Part shown: positions 1 through 12,080 of the stretch, piece after piece
Position numbering within the stretch: position 1 is the first letter of the stretch
Layout of the letters: each line of letters opens with the position of its first letter
Assembly (NCBI GenBank): GCA_905182995.1
Contig: CAJJDP010000049.1
Coordinates: 133,286-197,285, forward strand
Direction: 5' to 3'
From: Paramecium octaurelia
Lineage: Eukaryota > Ciliophora > Oligohymenophorea > Peniculida > Parameciidae
Length of the DNA stretch: 64,000 nt
The notes under the pieces: generated by a model
Told to the model about the DNA's origin: nothing
What the model saw: the letters and a program-made list of their open reading frames with translations, nothing else
Databases searched by the model: none
Made by a program: the position numbers and the translations under genes

Positions 1-79
1 AACCCCCCAACTCGAGAGCACGATAAGAGCAATTAATTAAACAGTTATAAAATATTAATATATTATTATTATATATTTT

Positions 80-363
80 ATGTTTGAACAATAATTTTTG
101 GAACAGCGTAAATCCAAACAAGAACAAGTAGTCAATACGAAATCTCGACACCTAATTGTTATGAATCAGTTAAAGAAGAAAGTATTCACTATATTTGATG
201 ATCCGCTTAGGAAGAAAATTGGAATAATAGATTTTATGTTTAAAATTAAAATAAAAATGAATCCGTGGAAAAATAGAAGCCAAAGTAGATCCACAACACA
301 TCAAAATTAATAGAAATTCAAGATTATTACAATATCCCTGAGTTTCATAGGTAAAATCAATTG
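80..363 (+). CDS. Short basic ORF, possible 5' exon or separate small gene
   Basis: An open frame of 94 codons starts at ATG 80 when TAA/TAG are read as Gln and ends at TGA 361-363. The product is basic, with many Lys, Gln and Arg and a short Arg-Ser stretch; no family is recognised. A GTA...TAG intron candidate sits at 351-376, so this could be the first exon of the gene that follows. Neither that acceptor nor the alternative at 380 restores the downstream frame, however, so the two are kept apart here. Confidence 0.4.
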
Positions 364-389
364 ACATGTTATTTAGATAGTTGTTTTTG

Positions 390-2729
390 ATGTGTCTGCA
401 AACACTACCAAAAAATAATTAAGCAATTCAATTTGAAATAGAAGAAATGTAACAAAAGAAATCTCATATCTAAGTATTGCATATTGAATAAATAAGCTTT
501 GTATGCAAGCAGTTGAAGCCCGGGAAAAGTGCTTAGCCTTCTTGATTAATCACATCCACTAAATTTAGGACAATCCTGGAGATGAGCAACTACTCCAAAA
601 GAGCGCAGAATTAATAACACATCTGAGGATCCTCTCAATCAATGTAGTAGAACAAATCCTTGGTTGGAGACAATACCTAATGAAATTCCTGGTTAACATC
701 CATTCACATGAGAGCATTTCACTTCCCTATCTATACCTACGAGAAAACTATTTGATTAAGGTTTCAATAACATATCATTCATTTCTAGATGAGGAAGGAC
801 ATTCAATACATAACCAATTCAATTCTATCAAACTATTATCAATTTTCAATCAAACCAGATCCTTTCTTTGTTGCTATAACCAAACCAGCTGAAGATCCCA
901 ACAAGATTGTCCAGTTCATTTCTAAACCTCTCTTAAAAAGAATTAAAAATTGTGAAATTATTATACAAGACGAAGCTACGTCAATTTGCAGAGATGATAG
1001 ATCTATTCACAATCAGGCGAACTCAAAAGACAAAATTCAAATGAGTCCAGAAAAAGCTATTCAACCAGGACGCATCAGACCTCCTAAGAGATAAGAATAA
1101 AGTTAAAATCAGAAAGTAAATTAATGTAGTAATATAGCGAATAATATATAAGCAACACGATCCAAATGAAATCAATAATCAGCAATAAAATTCAGTCCCT
1201 AAAAATATTCCCCTAAGATAAATTAACAAATAAGGAAGTGCTACACCTTAGAAATAAAACTCAGTCAAAGTTACACCGCATGAATCTAATCATAAGTAAT
1301 AAGCATAATAGAGTCCTCCTCAATCTGACTAAAAGCAATCTTCTTCAACTCATGCTGCTGTGCCCACTGTTGAACAACAACAATATGCAATTACAGAAGA
1401 TGATGACACATTTAAAGTAAAGATGTGTCAACTCAGTGATCAAAAGGTTATTGATCATTTATATAACATTAATGAAGATTTCAAAAAGTCATGGAGAGGA
1501 GAACTTTAATTAATGCAAAATCAATATGATCAATAAGATGATAGCTTTTGTTTAGGAATATATTTAAGGGATTAATTGTTGGCTTTGGGATAGTGCTATT
1601 TAGATTAGTCTCTTTAAGAGAGAAAATTGATATTAAGTCACTTTTCTACAGCGGATCCATTGCAATTTCAAGAATTGCTTAAAGTCATTCTTCAATTCAT
1701 TTGGGAAATCGATCCCTGCTTAGAAATTAGAATGTCTTTGTACCATTACAATCAGAACGACTCATTCTAAGCCAATAAGGAAATTACAACTAAATTGAAA
1801 GAATTAGGATTCAAATGGAAAGTCGTACAAAGTGTTAATTCAGAAACAAGATTCACAGTTATGGGTAAAATATTAAGTTATCTTAGCCATTAGAAGACCT
1901 ACTGATCTAGGCCAGCCTAAATAGTTTGATCCAATATTTTTATAACATCTTTACCTTACTTGCGATAACAATACAATAATAAACACGGATGCATTTACTT
2001 CATTGTACTGTCTGACAACTCTGAATACTAAAGTAGATTTAGATGATGAAATCATTAATTAGCACAAAGATAATCTTATAAGCTCAGTATTATAGTCTTA
2101 TTAATATATCAGGAATTTGGATTTAGGGGAATTAAATTACAAGAACATACCAGCGATGAGTTCCTTGCTTACACTAAACAATATTTTGAGAGCTTTGATT
2201 AACTTAATCCGTTCGGTTCTGAAGTTTCTCTTTCATCAAATAAAGTGATTAGCAGTTTTTGCAAAGAATGCTATAGATGGGCAAAGTGTAAATTAGCCCA
2301 GCATCAAAGACTTCTTTATAATGGATTTCATGTTGCTTAAAATGCTGATCATGCAAAGGTTTTTATGTCTGATTCAGGCAACATAAAAGTTTATTTAATA
2401 TCTACTGATTAAAGTAGTACAAGCATTTTTGTATTTGAGTGTAAATTATGAAATCTATTATAGATAATGATGAAATCTCATTGTAAAAGGTCTAATCTAT
2501 TCTTAATTAATGTGGAGCATAAGTGCCAATTGATTAAAATCTTTATATTCCCTAATTCATCGTTAATAGTAAGGTTAGGTTTTCAGAACATGTAATTGGA
2601 TTAGGGAGGTTTAGTACAGCTTATAGACCTAAGATGGTTGACATCTAAAATGCTTAAGGTTACATAATCAAACCTCCATTTATTTTTGGTAATCAATAGT
2701 AAATAACATGTTTTAGGCATGATAAATGA
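390..2729 (+). CDS. Hypothetical protein, about 700 aa, Gln-rich linker, possible GNAT-like region
   Basis: A multi-exon gene with seven frame-consistent pieces. Probable introns: 474-496 (AAG end), 761-788 (GTTT start), 1116-1137, 1865-1886, 2087-2112 (CAG end) and 2441-2463. Each removes a TGA or restores the frame. The N-terminal third is helical (near AVEAREKCLAFLINH), followed by a Gln/Ser/Pro-rich linker. The central globular part carries LKELGFKWKVV and HFSTADPLQFQELL, which faintly recalls an acetyltransferase fold; this is weak inference. The C-terminal part (EFGFRGIKLQEHTSDE) is unrecognised. ATG 390 was chosen because an in-frame TGA cannot be bridged further upstream. It ends at TGA 2727-2729. 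Conservation in other ciliates would decide whether the exon at 80 belongs to it. Confidence 0.7.
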
Positions 2730-3152
2730 AGATTTTAATGAGATTACCGGAATGCCCAACTTGTTTTTTAAAGTTTAGGATACTCACTGTATCTAACTAT
2801 GATCAATGATTTTTTTATTTTTATAATATCTTTAATCACTAAAAATATATCATAAATGATATCCTGTTCATAATTATAAGAAAATATAGTAAAAGTCTTT
2901 TTAAATCGTAATTTAATTTACATAAACAAGAAAATTAATATAAAAACTTTGAATTTTAAAATAATCATAAGAAGTAGGGATGGGTTCTGTATATATTACT
3001 TTCTAGCTTAAGAATTGTTAATAAAGTGAATTAAATATAATTATGAAATATCAAAATAAATATTATTAATAATAAAATATCTATTTGATTAAAATTGAGT
3101 TTATTTTCATATTTAATAAAAGCTAATGATAAAACCTCCATATATTATTGAA
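2730..3152. other. Intergenic, no gene seen
   Basis: About 420 nt of very AT-rich sequence between two plus-strand genes. No extended TGA-free frame with protein-like composition was found on either strand. It presumably holds the 3' end of the upstream gene and the 5' flank of the next. Confidence 0.5.
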
Positions 3153-4168
3153 ATGTTTACACCCAAAAACTTAACTATTCTTTTAGCTTAATTGAAAAGA
3201 TTTACAAGTTCAAATTAAAGGTTTTAGAATTAAAATGTGAATAGCCGACATTTACATTTAATGAATATGAAATAAAGAGTGTCCTATGGATTGAAGAATT
3301 AATAGGGTTTTTATTTATTAATTTTATGTAATAATCATCATTTTATAAATTGCAATAGTTTTCTTTAATTTAACTTCAAATTAACCAACTATTGCATGTA
3401 TTCAAGAGTAACAAAATATATCTAATTGTGCTTGACAAGACAGAATTGTAGCGACATAGCATCAAATAAATTCAGATCTAGGATGGACAATGTTTCATAT
3501 TCTACCATGGACTTTTCAATGATACTGGATTATTAGGGCAGAATCCGCATAGAATTTTTATCATACTTAGGTAATTGAGCAATTGCAAATTGAACTCTTT
3601 AGATTAGGTTGTCAATATTGTTGTATTCAGATTACAATTTCATAAATCTTGAAATTAGATCTGCTTGACTCCGTTTTGGTTATATAATCTTTTATATTTT
3701 CTTCCAATCGAAGTTTAATTAAATAGCTTTTTAGAGTAGTAAGATGTCATCCTAAATAGTGAATGGTGCCTTTGATAAACTAGGGTCTATTAGGTTGTTC
3801 CATCTGTGTTTACAATTTTTTTTGTTCTTGTCAAGCCTCAAAGCTATTTCTAGCCAATTTAGCTATTAATTTCGAAATTAAATCAACCTGTTGTCTTATT
3901 CGTTGGTCCAGTTATCTTGCAGACTAATCCAATAGGCTTTTACCTCTTTGAGAGGTTTGTTTAAGACTTATGAAATTTCAGGCCAGAATTGATGATTGAC
4001 TCCAAGTTTACAGATAGTTTTAATCAACCAGTCTTATTAAGATTTAGTAAATGAATCATCATCAGAGTTTGTAAGGAGTTAATCGTTTTCATTTTCAAGA
4101 AATATTTGAACATTATATAGAGTGAGCATTTGTTGTAGATTCTGAGTTAATTGCGTGAAATTGAGTGA
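3153..4168 (+). CDS. Hypothetical protein, about 300 aa
   Basis: Start ATG 3153 (MFTPKNLTILLAQLKR). A 20-nt intron (GTTC...TTTTAG) near 3209 joins it to a long frame containing NEYEIKSVLWIEEL, YLIVLDKTELQRHSI and RIFIILRQLSNCK. Three in-frame TGAs further on are each enclosed by a GT...AG segment whose length is a multiple of three (36, 18 and 27 nt). That suggests small introns rather than decay, although the 18-nt case is very short. Hydrophobic stretches such as NQPVVLFVGPVILQTNP are visible. No family is recognised. The end is placed at TGA 4166-4168. A further open stretch in another frame runs to about 4407 but overlaps the convergent phosphofructokinase gene, so the true 3' end is uncertain. 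Confidence 0.55.
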
Positions 4169-4355
4169 TAAAGATTCAAGAAATTCTTTAAATTAAATTT
4201 AAGACATGGTTGATATTTTGACGAGTTTTTGTGGTGCTTCCTGTAATAGATAGGGTGATTTTCTCTTAATAAATTATAGTTCATTTGATTCACGAATTTT
4301 ATTCATAAAGAATGTTATAAATTGTGTTTTTAATAGATATGCTTTATTAATATTC

Positions 4356-6076
4356 TCAAATTTATTATTATTTTTATTAGATCATCGATTCCTCATTATT
4401 CAAGAATGATGGCTAACCAGTACTGGCTAGCAGTCTCTGCCATTCTCTGCTGTCAGCAACGACTCTATTGGAATATTTTCCTGAAAGCAACTCTTCTATG
4501 GGAATGTAAGCTAATCTGTTATTGACATGACCAACTGTGAATCCTGAAAAACCAGCCATGGCACCATGAACAGCATTTTGAGCCAATTAAGTGCACATGA
4601 TCTTATCATGAGAATTAGCAGGGACTGTTCTGATCATGTATGTAGGATCGATGTGTTTAAGAGTGATACTCATTGCTTTGTTTTTGCAATACTTAGTCAG
4701 TTCATCCTTCACAATGACTCCAACATCCTAAGGTTTTTTGTTACCTGATGCATCAGTCTCCAACACATTAACTTTATAATCCAACATAGCATCTCCTGCT
4801 CCTTCAGCAATGACAAGAACCAAAGTGCCCTTCTTCTTGAGTCTCTAATAACAGTACTCCAATAGACCTCTTTCTCCATACAACTCAAATTTGAATTCTG
4901 GAATCAAACAGACATGTGCATCTCTGGAAGCATTGCAAGCAGACATAGCAATGAATCCAGCATTTCTACCCATTAGTCTGACCAATCCCACACCATTTTC
5001 TGCACAATTGGCTTCAACATAAGCTGAGCTAATAGCATTAATTGCTTCCTTATAAGATATTTAAAACATTTACTTCAACAGCAGTCTCAAAACCAAAAGA
5101 TTCATCTATGATTGCAATGTCATTATCTATAGTTTTAGGAATACCCACAATTGATATCTTAAGTTTTCTCTTTCTTAATTCTTTAAACAATTCCAACACT
5201 CCACCATGAGTACCATCTCCTCCTAAACAGAATACTTAATTAATTCCATGATTAACAATAGCCTCCACTATCTTGTTCAAATCAAATCCACCTCTTGATG
5301 AACCTAATATGGTGCCTCCCAAATTATGAATGTTTTTAACATAGTTTGCATCAAACTTAATCCAATCATAAGTATAAAATCCCTTATATCCGTACTTTAT
5401 TCCATAAATATCTTGAACTCCATAGTTGTAATGCAAAGACATAAATAATTCTCTAATTACCACATTCAATCCTGGACACAATCCTCCACAAGTCACTATT
5501 GCAGCCTACGCATTAGACTATTTATACTTTCACTGTTTTTGGGTCAAAAAATAATGATTTACGTGGTCCTGCTCTCAACCATTTCTTTGTCTACTCTATT
5601 CTTTTGCCAGGACCAAATACGGCTGTATTAATTACATAGGATCCACAATAAACAAAGGCATCATCTGGTAAAAATCCACCTCCTCCAAAGACTGACCTCA
5701 AATTGCCTTCTCCCAATAATGGTGATTTAATATTTGGAAATTCATCATCTAATCCAAGTGAAAGATGATTGACTCTCTCGATATCACAAGTTGCACTGTT
5801 TAAGAATTTTATTTCGTCAAGCAATGGATTCTCTGAGTTTAAAAGTGCCTCTGGAACTGGAGCCTGTTTTGAGTTGACTATATTAATATCCAATAGTACT
5901 AAATGATCTTTTTCTGAGTGTTAGACTTCTCAGAGGTTTTGGATCCTCCTTGACCTCCTTCTTATTTAATCGATTTATTAGAAAATCTGTGATCAATCCA
6001 GATGCCAATGTAATTCCAGCATAAAAGAGAGTGGAATCTAAATGTATTATTAATCTTATTTACTTGATTCACTCAT
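4356..6076 (-). CDS. ATP-dependent 6-phosphofructokinase, plant-type
   Basis: Phosphorylates fructose 6-phosphate to fructose 1,6-bisphosphate in glycolysis. Read from 6076 downwards with introns of 22-26 nt. Visible landmarks are [25 protein letters not shown] (Gly after GGD, as in ATP-using enzymes rather than the Asp of PPi-dependent ones), [10 protein letters not shown] with the catalytic Asp, ESFGFETA, and [18 protein letters not shown]. Together these match the plant/bacterial clade with the Lys of PKT. The motif PRKSLFFDP before the core is typical of that clade. The N-terminus carries a hydrophobic segment ([17 protein letters not shown]) followed by basic residues, possibly a membrane anchor or targeting signal, which is unusual for this enzyme. 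One intron (5049-5073) appears to end in AAG. Start from the first ATG in frame; ends at TGA 4356. Confidence 0.9.
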
Positions 6077-6329
6077 TAAGATAAATTTAATTAAATAAAT
6101 AATAAATAATAATGACACTGCTATCTAAATATTATACATACTCAAAAGGATGGCACCAAATCAAATGTATATCTTTAGTTTTGAATTCCCCATTCATTGC
6201 TCATTTCATCATTTATTTTCGAAAATCATTAATACTGTCCTCTCATTTCATTGTCTTACAAATATATACCTAGTATCTTTATTTTCAGAATAAATTAAAT
6301 AGTTGTTTAATTTTAGTATTTTATTTAAA

Positions 6330-6956
6330 ATGTAAAAATAGAGACTCAAATAATTGCAACTCGATTAACCAAAACCAATTAAGTAAAGTTCTGCATATCG
6401 TAAATTTTATGATGAACAATTCGTTCTTCTTTAATAAAAATACCCTAAACGAACAACAGAAGAACTTATTAAATTGATCAACTCAAAATGGAAGGTTAAT
6501 GAGAAAATGAATAAGCAAAAGTACTTTTAAAAAAATGGTTTTGTGAACATAAACGATACTGAAAGAGTCCCTGTGCCCTAACCTCCTCCTCCAATTATGA
6601 TAATGTTTAATAATTTATAATGTCTCCAAGCTTCCAAAAACAAATGAGGTAGGATCTTGAGGTGACCCATCCAGAGTACAATGGAACATAGATAGATAGC
6701 ACTATTTAATTCGAATGGGGTTCAAATTCGGCCTTAAAAGAGAAAGCTGCCGAGGAATATAAAAAGTTGAGACAAGTTAATTACTATAAAATATGTATAG
6801 GAATATGAAAACCAAAAGAAAGAATTCATAATTAAATATGGTTTCTGGCCATAACATAAAAAGCAGTCAGGTGAGTAAATTTAATAGATCCAACATAGCA
6901 GTTTACAAGTAAATCCATTGGCTTAATTGCTCAAAAAAAAAGTCAAATAAGAATGA
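6330..6956 (+). CDS. HMG-box-like protein
   Basis: About 190 aa, probably nuclear and DNA-binding. The first part reads SAYRKFYDEQFVLLQQKYPK then TTEELIKLINSKWK, the pattern of an HMG-type helix bundle. A Pro-rich linker (PVPQPPPPIM) follows. A second related segment (DLEVTHPEYNG, SALKEKAAEEYKKLRQ) suggests a second degenerate box. Introns are inferred at 6605-6630 (26 nt, AAG end, required to join the two boxes in frame) and near 6777 (25 nt, GTTAAT...TAG). The C-terminus is Lys/Gln-rich and stops at TGA 6954-6956. The start is the first ATG after an AT-rich spacer. The DNA-binding role is inferred from the fold pattern only. Confidence 0.7.
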
Positions 6957-7489
6957 AAACAATCAAATGAGTTATAAATAATACAGCAAACTACTTAAAT
7001 CTCAGAACATCATGGCTTTATTAGCTTCTATTAATTACTAAATTTAAAAATTCAATCCATTCTTTTCAATAAAAATGTATTAAACATTAGCCAATTTAGT
7101 ATCAATCTTAATAATACATTCTTATGACAGGAATAACACTATTTTAGCGTATTTAGTCTTTTCAAATTTTCACGTTACTCTCTCGGTTCAATCCTTAACA
7201 AACTTAAGATTTGATATATTCATCAATTGGATTTGAATTTATAGTTAGATTTTAAACTTGCCTAGATTGCATTATCGATTTATCAAAACAATAAGAATAT
7301 TATAAATAAATAACAGTTAACAGTAATAATTTTTGAATTATGTAGAATACATATGTTAGACGCCATTTATAATTCAAGAAATATAGGTTAATGATCTAAT
7401 GTATCTTCAATCTAAATCTGTAAAATTTATTCGTCCCAAAATATTTATTTTCTAACTTTATTGAATTATAAATTTATTCAAATTATTAA
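6957..7489. other. Intergenic, no convincing gene
   Basis: About 530 nt. The frame just after 6957 stays open for some distance, but its composition is rich in Asn, Ile, Ser and Leu and has no recognisable motif. It is treated as untranslated or spacer sequence. Confidence 0.45.
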
Positions 7490-9087
7490 ATGTCAAGTTT
7501 TGCCTCAAGAACAAGCTAAAAAGTTAATTTTAAATTAATTGATAGATTAAAGAATGGTGGGGAGCCAAAGTAACAGTAGACCCATCATTGGAAGCAAAGA
7601 AACAAAAGATAAACGAAATAGATTAATATATTAAAGGATTAAATTAATCCTTTAGTAATGTTAGTGCCTTGTTTTAATGTAGATATTTTCAAAATCTCAT
7701 AGAAATGCATGGACATATGGGAAGGATCAGTGCTATATCATCTAAGCTTTTTGAAAGAGAAACAGACACAAACAAAAGAATCGGCATTGAAGTAGCTTCT
7801 ATGTTTGGGAATTTATCAGAATTATTTAGATCAAAAGTATCCTATGTAATTCATTTAGAATGAACCAGTCTAAGAAATAAATAAAAATTTCTTGGATTGG
7901 TTTCAAATGATTGAAACTTTGAAAGTGCAGTTAGCCAATTTCTAAGAGACTCGTTTAATTTATGATCATTACAAGATGAAAGTAGAAGAATTAGAAAAAA
8001 ATAAATCGAATGCCTTATAGAAAGGGCAACCTGAAGATTTCAAATTATCAGATAAAATTAGAAGAGTATTCAATTAGATAATACTATTAGAATCAAAGTA
8101 AGCTTTCCAGTTCTGAGACCAACTATAAATAAAGACTCTCAGAGATATTAAATAATATGAATAAACTATTGGGAAGTTATTTCAAAATCATAAATTCAAG
8201 TCTCGACACAGTATATACTAATACTAATTATTTAGTTTGTTAATATTAATTATGATTTGTATATGAATGCGAAATCTATTGTGAAAAAGAATCTAAAAGC
8301 ATTTAATAAATTTAAATACCCTGAATAAGAGCCAATTATTGACTTATTGAAAGAATAAAAAGAAATGACAACATTATTGGAAAGAGAATAATTAAAAGAA
8401 AAGGAGTTAAGGGAACTAAGAGAAAAGGAATAAGAAAAAGAGAAAGAAAAAGAGAAGGAAAAAGAAAAAGAAAAAGGGAATTAACCTTAATCATAATTTG
8501 CACCTCTTTAGTAAACTACTTAATGGGACATAAATAACAAATTTAATCCTTTCGGCCAAAGTTAAGTTACTAACTCCAATGGGTATTAAAATAGTTAAAT
8601 GCAACCATAATAAATTAATGCACAGATGAATAACTTTTCTAGTAATTTTATGAACTAACAATAACAATTTGGAACTCCAATGACACCGACCCAAAGATAA
8701 TCTGTTGGCAACAATTTTACTAACTAACAAAATTTCTAATAATCCTTTGATGATGTTGGATTTTAAATGATGACTGATATGAGATAAAGTCAAATTCAAA
8801 ATAGGTCATAACAACAATTTTATTCTTAAAGTACAATAGTAAGCCCCACTAACTTTGTGAATAACAATCCTTTTACTAGTTAACAATATCTAAATCAACG
8901 AGTGAGTTTATAATAGCCATAACCATTATAATAGTTTGATACTCCATTAAATAGAATGTAGCCACCTGGATCATAAAATCCATTCTTTGATTTTGATAAT
9001 GATCCTTCTAAGAGGGCTATTTAGGATAATTCATACACATATAATTCATAATGGTAAGATAATTAGAAAACTAATCCATTTTCTTGA
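7490..9087 (+). CDS. BAR-like membrane adaptor with C-terminal NPF motifs
   Basis: About 500 aa. It starts MSSFASRTSQK; a 23-nt intron follows, then IKEWWGAKVTVDPSLEAKKQ, which looks like an amphipathic N-terminal helix leading into a long helical BAR-type domain (to about residue 240). Further introns of 22 and 25 nt are visible near 7839, 8072 and 8207. A charged (K-E)n stretch follows at about residue 280. The remainder is Gln/Asn-rich and contains four Asn-Pro-Phe motifs (FNPFG, NNPFT, QNPFF and a terminal TNPFS). NPF motifs bind EH domains of endocytic proteins, so a role in clathrin-linked membrane curvature and endocytosis is inferred. ANTH or another helical membrane-binding fold cannot be excluded. 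Ends at TGA 9085-9087. Confidence 0.78.
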
Positions 9088-9357
9088 TTTATTACATATA
9101 TCATTATTATATATTTTTATATAATATTATTTACTAATATTTTAATATTAATAAGTATCTAATTGTTTTGTGATAATGAATATAACTTATACTATTCAAC
9201 TGTCTATTGAAAATAAATAAAGCTATATAAAAATAAATAATATTGTTTGATTTTTCCCAATAGAATTAGAATTAAATAAAAATAATATTTAGATTTAATT
9301 ATTTAATCTAGCGAAGAATTCTTTGCAGAATTGAATAATAATTTCGATTTAAATAAC

Positions 9358-9823
9358 TCAATTCTTCTTAATTAATTTTCTAGTTTGATACTAATGATTG
9401 GGTACTGCATTTTCATCATTGTATTTAGTTGAACCTTCTGAACTAATGATAATTATAAATAAAGTACCCATTTATTTTTTTGAGGGTCCTTCTGACTTTT
9501 TGGGTTCCTCAAAATCTAGTTTTCTATAATTTGTTTTGCATATTTCTGCTTCCTAATTATTTAGGATGAAAATACTTCAAGTCGATTAATCTTGGATACT
9601 AAATCCCCTTTTTCTTATAACAATTCTTTTAGTTATTGAGTTAGGACAACATTAGCAATATATAGTCTCATATATTCATGTTAATAATTGATTCCTCTTT
9701 TTTGTTCAAATGAAGCTGCGATATCCTCATCAACTTATTCTCCCATTGTTGGAGTGTAGAGAAGTCCCTTTCTAATGGAGTCACTAAAAAATGGTTGGAA
9801 AAGACATACCAATTATCAAGCAT
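9358..9823 (-). CDS. Hypothetical coiled-coil protein, about 135 aa
   Basis: Start ATG at 9823 (MLDNC), with a 26-nt intron (GTATGT...TAG) directly after codon 4 that brings SIRKGLLYTPTMGEQVDED into frame. A helical segment follows (YMRLYIANVVLTQQLKELLQ), then a second intron of 23 nt, and a polar Lys-rich tail. It ends at TGA 9358-9360. No family is recognised. The clean pair of short introns and the charged, helix-prone composition support a real gene. Confidence 0.7.
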
Positions 9824-10277
9824 TTGAATTCAAATTTATTATTATTTATGTAATGCAAATTACTAAATGTTAATTTTTTAATGAAATTTTATTAATAAAC
9901 TTATAAAACAAATAAAAATGTTTAAAAGTGATTTTATGAATTACTTGTAGAAACATTTGCATAATATGATTCAGATATAAACTTAATGTGTAGTATGAAT
10001 TAAAAAAGCAAAGCTGTAAAAATAACTAATTATCTATTATAGTTTATAATTTTGCGATTTATTTGTTCTATTGAAGAATTTGATTCACTTTAAAGGTAAA
10101 TGGTCAAAGATATTGAAAATTATGGGAAAAAAAATATTATTAATTTGCCTACTTCTAAATCACTGAAATTTTAATTATAAAGTGAAACATACATCTGTAA
10201 CTAAAGGGAGGTCATAAGAGAATTTGTAAAATTGACTTATATTGAGTATCAAGTTAAGAATAATTAATTATTAAATA
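9824..10277. other. Divergent intergenic region, no gene seen
   Basis: A spacer of about 450 nt between divergently transcribed genes. It probably contains both promoters; no sequence motif stands out. Confidence 0.5.
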
Positions 10278-11658
10278 ATGAATATATATTCACGATTTTT
10301 GTGTAGATATTATTTTGGCACATTGAAGATCTTCAAGTTGCCTGATTTAGGGGAAAGTAAATGTTATTATGATTTTAGAGATCAAGGAAGCCACTATTAA
10401 AAAATGGCATGTTAAGATAGGAGATCATGTGAATGAAGTACGTCATTTTTTGATAATAGTTCGATCCTGTTGCGGATGTTTCAACAGATAAGATGTTCAC
10501 TCAAATTCCTAGTAATTACACAGGGAAGATTCATAAGTTGTACCACTAAGAGGATGAAACATGTTTAGTGGGTGGAGATTTCTTAGAAATAGAAGTTGAA
10601 TCTGACAATCAAGAATCAGCAACACCATAGACTCAACATCATTAAGTGAAATAAGAAGTCACAAAATAATAAGAAGTACATTAAACCATATAAACTAACA
10701 ACAATCCTTCTGTACATTTAGATTAATTATCTATAGAATCATAAATTAGCAACACCAGCTGTCCGTCATTTGGCAAAATAAAAGGGAATAGATTTGAACA
10801 AGATTAAAGGCAGTGGTTAAGATGGAAGAATATTAAAGACAGATCTTGAAAAGTAAACATAACCACCAAAAGAACAACCATAATCATCCACTAAAATCAA
10901 CATTAAAAGCGATTCCACTTCCACTGTTATCAAGATGTCAGATTTTTAAAAGGGAATGCAAAAGTCAATGACTGAAGCCAACTCTATTCCTCATTTATAC
11001 TTAAAGGAAGAAGTTGATCTCACAGAATTAGCACACATGAGAGAATAATTGAAAAAAGAAAAGAATATAACATTCATGACTCTACTCATTAAATCCTTTT
11101 CTTTGGCATTAACCAAATATCCTATATTGAATTCAACATATGAACCAACAAAATAATTCGAATATACATAACATTCATCTCATAATGTGTCTGTGGCTTT
11201 AGACTCTCCTAAGGGTTTAGTGGTGCCTAATATCAAAAATGTATAGAATCTGTCGATTAGTTAAATACAAGATGAATTGAATAGGTAACTTTAAATTCTT
11301 AATAGAGTATAGATTAAGGACTTTAGGAGAAAAGGGACAGTTGAGTTTTAATGAATTATCAGGAGGCACAATTTGTTTGAGCAATATCGGTACTATTGGT
11401 GGTACCTACACTGGTCCTCTTATTCTCGCCCCTTAAGTGTGTATAGTTGGGATTGGTAGATTGATGACTGTGCCAAGATATGATGCTAAGATGAATGTTG
11501 TTCCAAGAAAAATTGTAATGATTCAAGATTTATTTTAGATGAACCTAAGTTTCGGTTGTGATCACAGGGTTATTGATGGAGCAACTGTAGCAAGATTTAA
11601 TAATGTTTGGAAAACATTTTTAGAAAATCCAACATCTATGTTTATTCATCTTAAATGA
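10278..11658 (+). CDS. DBT: Dihydrolipoamide acyltransferase, E2 of branched-chain 2-oxoacid dehydrogenase
   Basis: Core subunit of the mitochondrial complex that decarboxylates 2-oxoacids from Leu, Ile and Val; it carries the acyl group on lipoamide to CoA. Order seen: a short basic N-terminus compatible with mitochondrial import; a lipoyl domain (FKLPDLGE then [16 protein letters not shown]) with the lipoylated Lys in [10 protein letters not shown]; a Gln/Thr linker; a peripheral-subunit binding domain ([20 protein letters not shown]); and the catalytic domain with [38 protein letters not shown] and the active-site CDHRVIDGA. Introns of 22-30 nt follow GE and VNE. ATG 10278 gives the expected length of about 440 aa; it ends at TGA 11656. 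Assignment to branched-chain rather than pyruvate E2 rests on overall similarity of the catalytic domain. Confidence 0.93.
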
Positions 11659-11829
11659 TTATTAAGTTGAGGGTAAAGAAATAAAATTTATAATAATTAA
11701 AACTATTTAATTTAGAATTCTTGGCAACTGAATTCTCGATTAACTCTTTTCCGAAATCTATCATTAATTATAAGTTTCTATTCTATCTTAATTCAGAAAA
11801 TTACTTTTTATTTAAGTATATAGAAGTCA

Positions 11830-12073
11830 TAATTGAGATCTAAAAAAAATAGTTAATTTTTGTAATAGATTTCTCATATTTCGGTCCTATATTCGTTAAT
11901 TGTCTTGTTATGATCTAAATTGTCTAATAGAAGAAGGTTGTGAGGATAGAATGAAGGAGATGGGTTTATATTTTGAACATATAATGAGTTTTGATAATGG
12001 GAGATAAATAATAGTGAGACAAGGGAAAAGAGAGTACAATAATAATATTGCAATTGAATTTAATGAAGATTGA
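11830..12073 (+). other. Weak ORF in a 420-nt spacer
   Basis: A TGA-free frame containing CLIEEGCEDRMKEMGLYFEH and IIVRQGKREYNNN ends at TGA 12071-12073, only 8 nt from the convergent neighbour's stop. The charged composition is gene-like, but no start codon or clean intron was found upstream, and another frame is also open from about 11700. It could be a small gene or chance. Confidence 0.3.
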
Positions 12074-12080
12074 ATAAAGC

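Noticed and set aside
1-12. AACCCCCCAA at the left end as a telomere
   Set aside because: Only one C-rich unit is present and it is not followed by further C4A2/C3A3 repeats, so it is not telomeric evidence.
4169-4407. C-terminal extension of the 3153-4168 gene
   Set aside because: It is in another frame, no suitable intron was found, and it overlaps the convergent phosphofructokinase gene.
8395-8480. GAAAAG repeats as a satellite or regulatory repeat
   Set aside because: It is in frame and encodes the Lys-Glu helix of the BAR-like protein.
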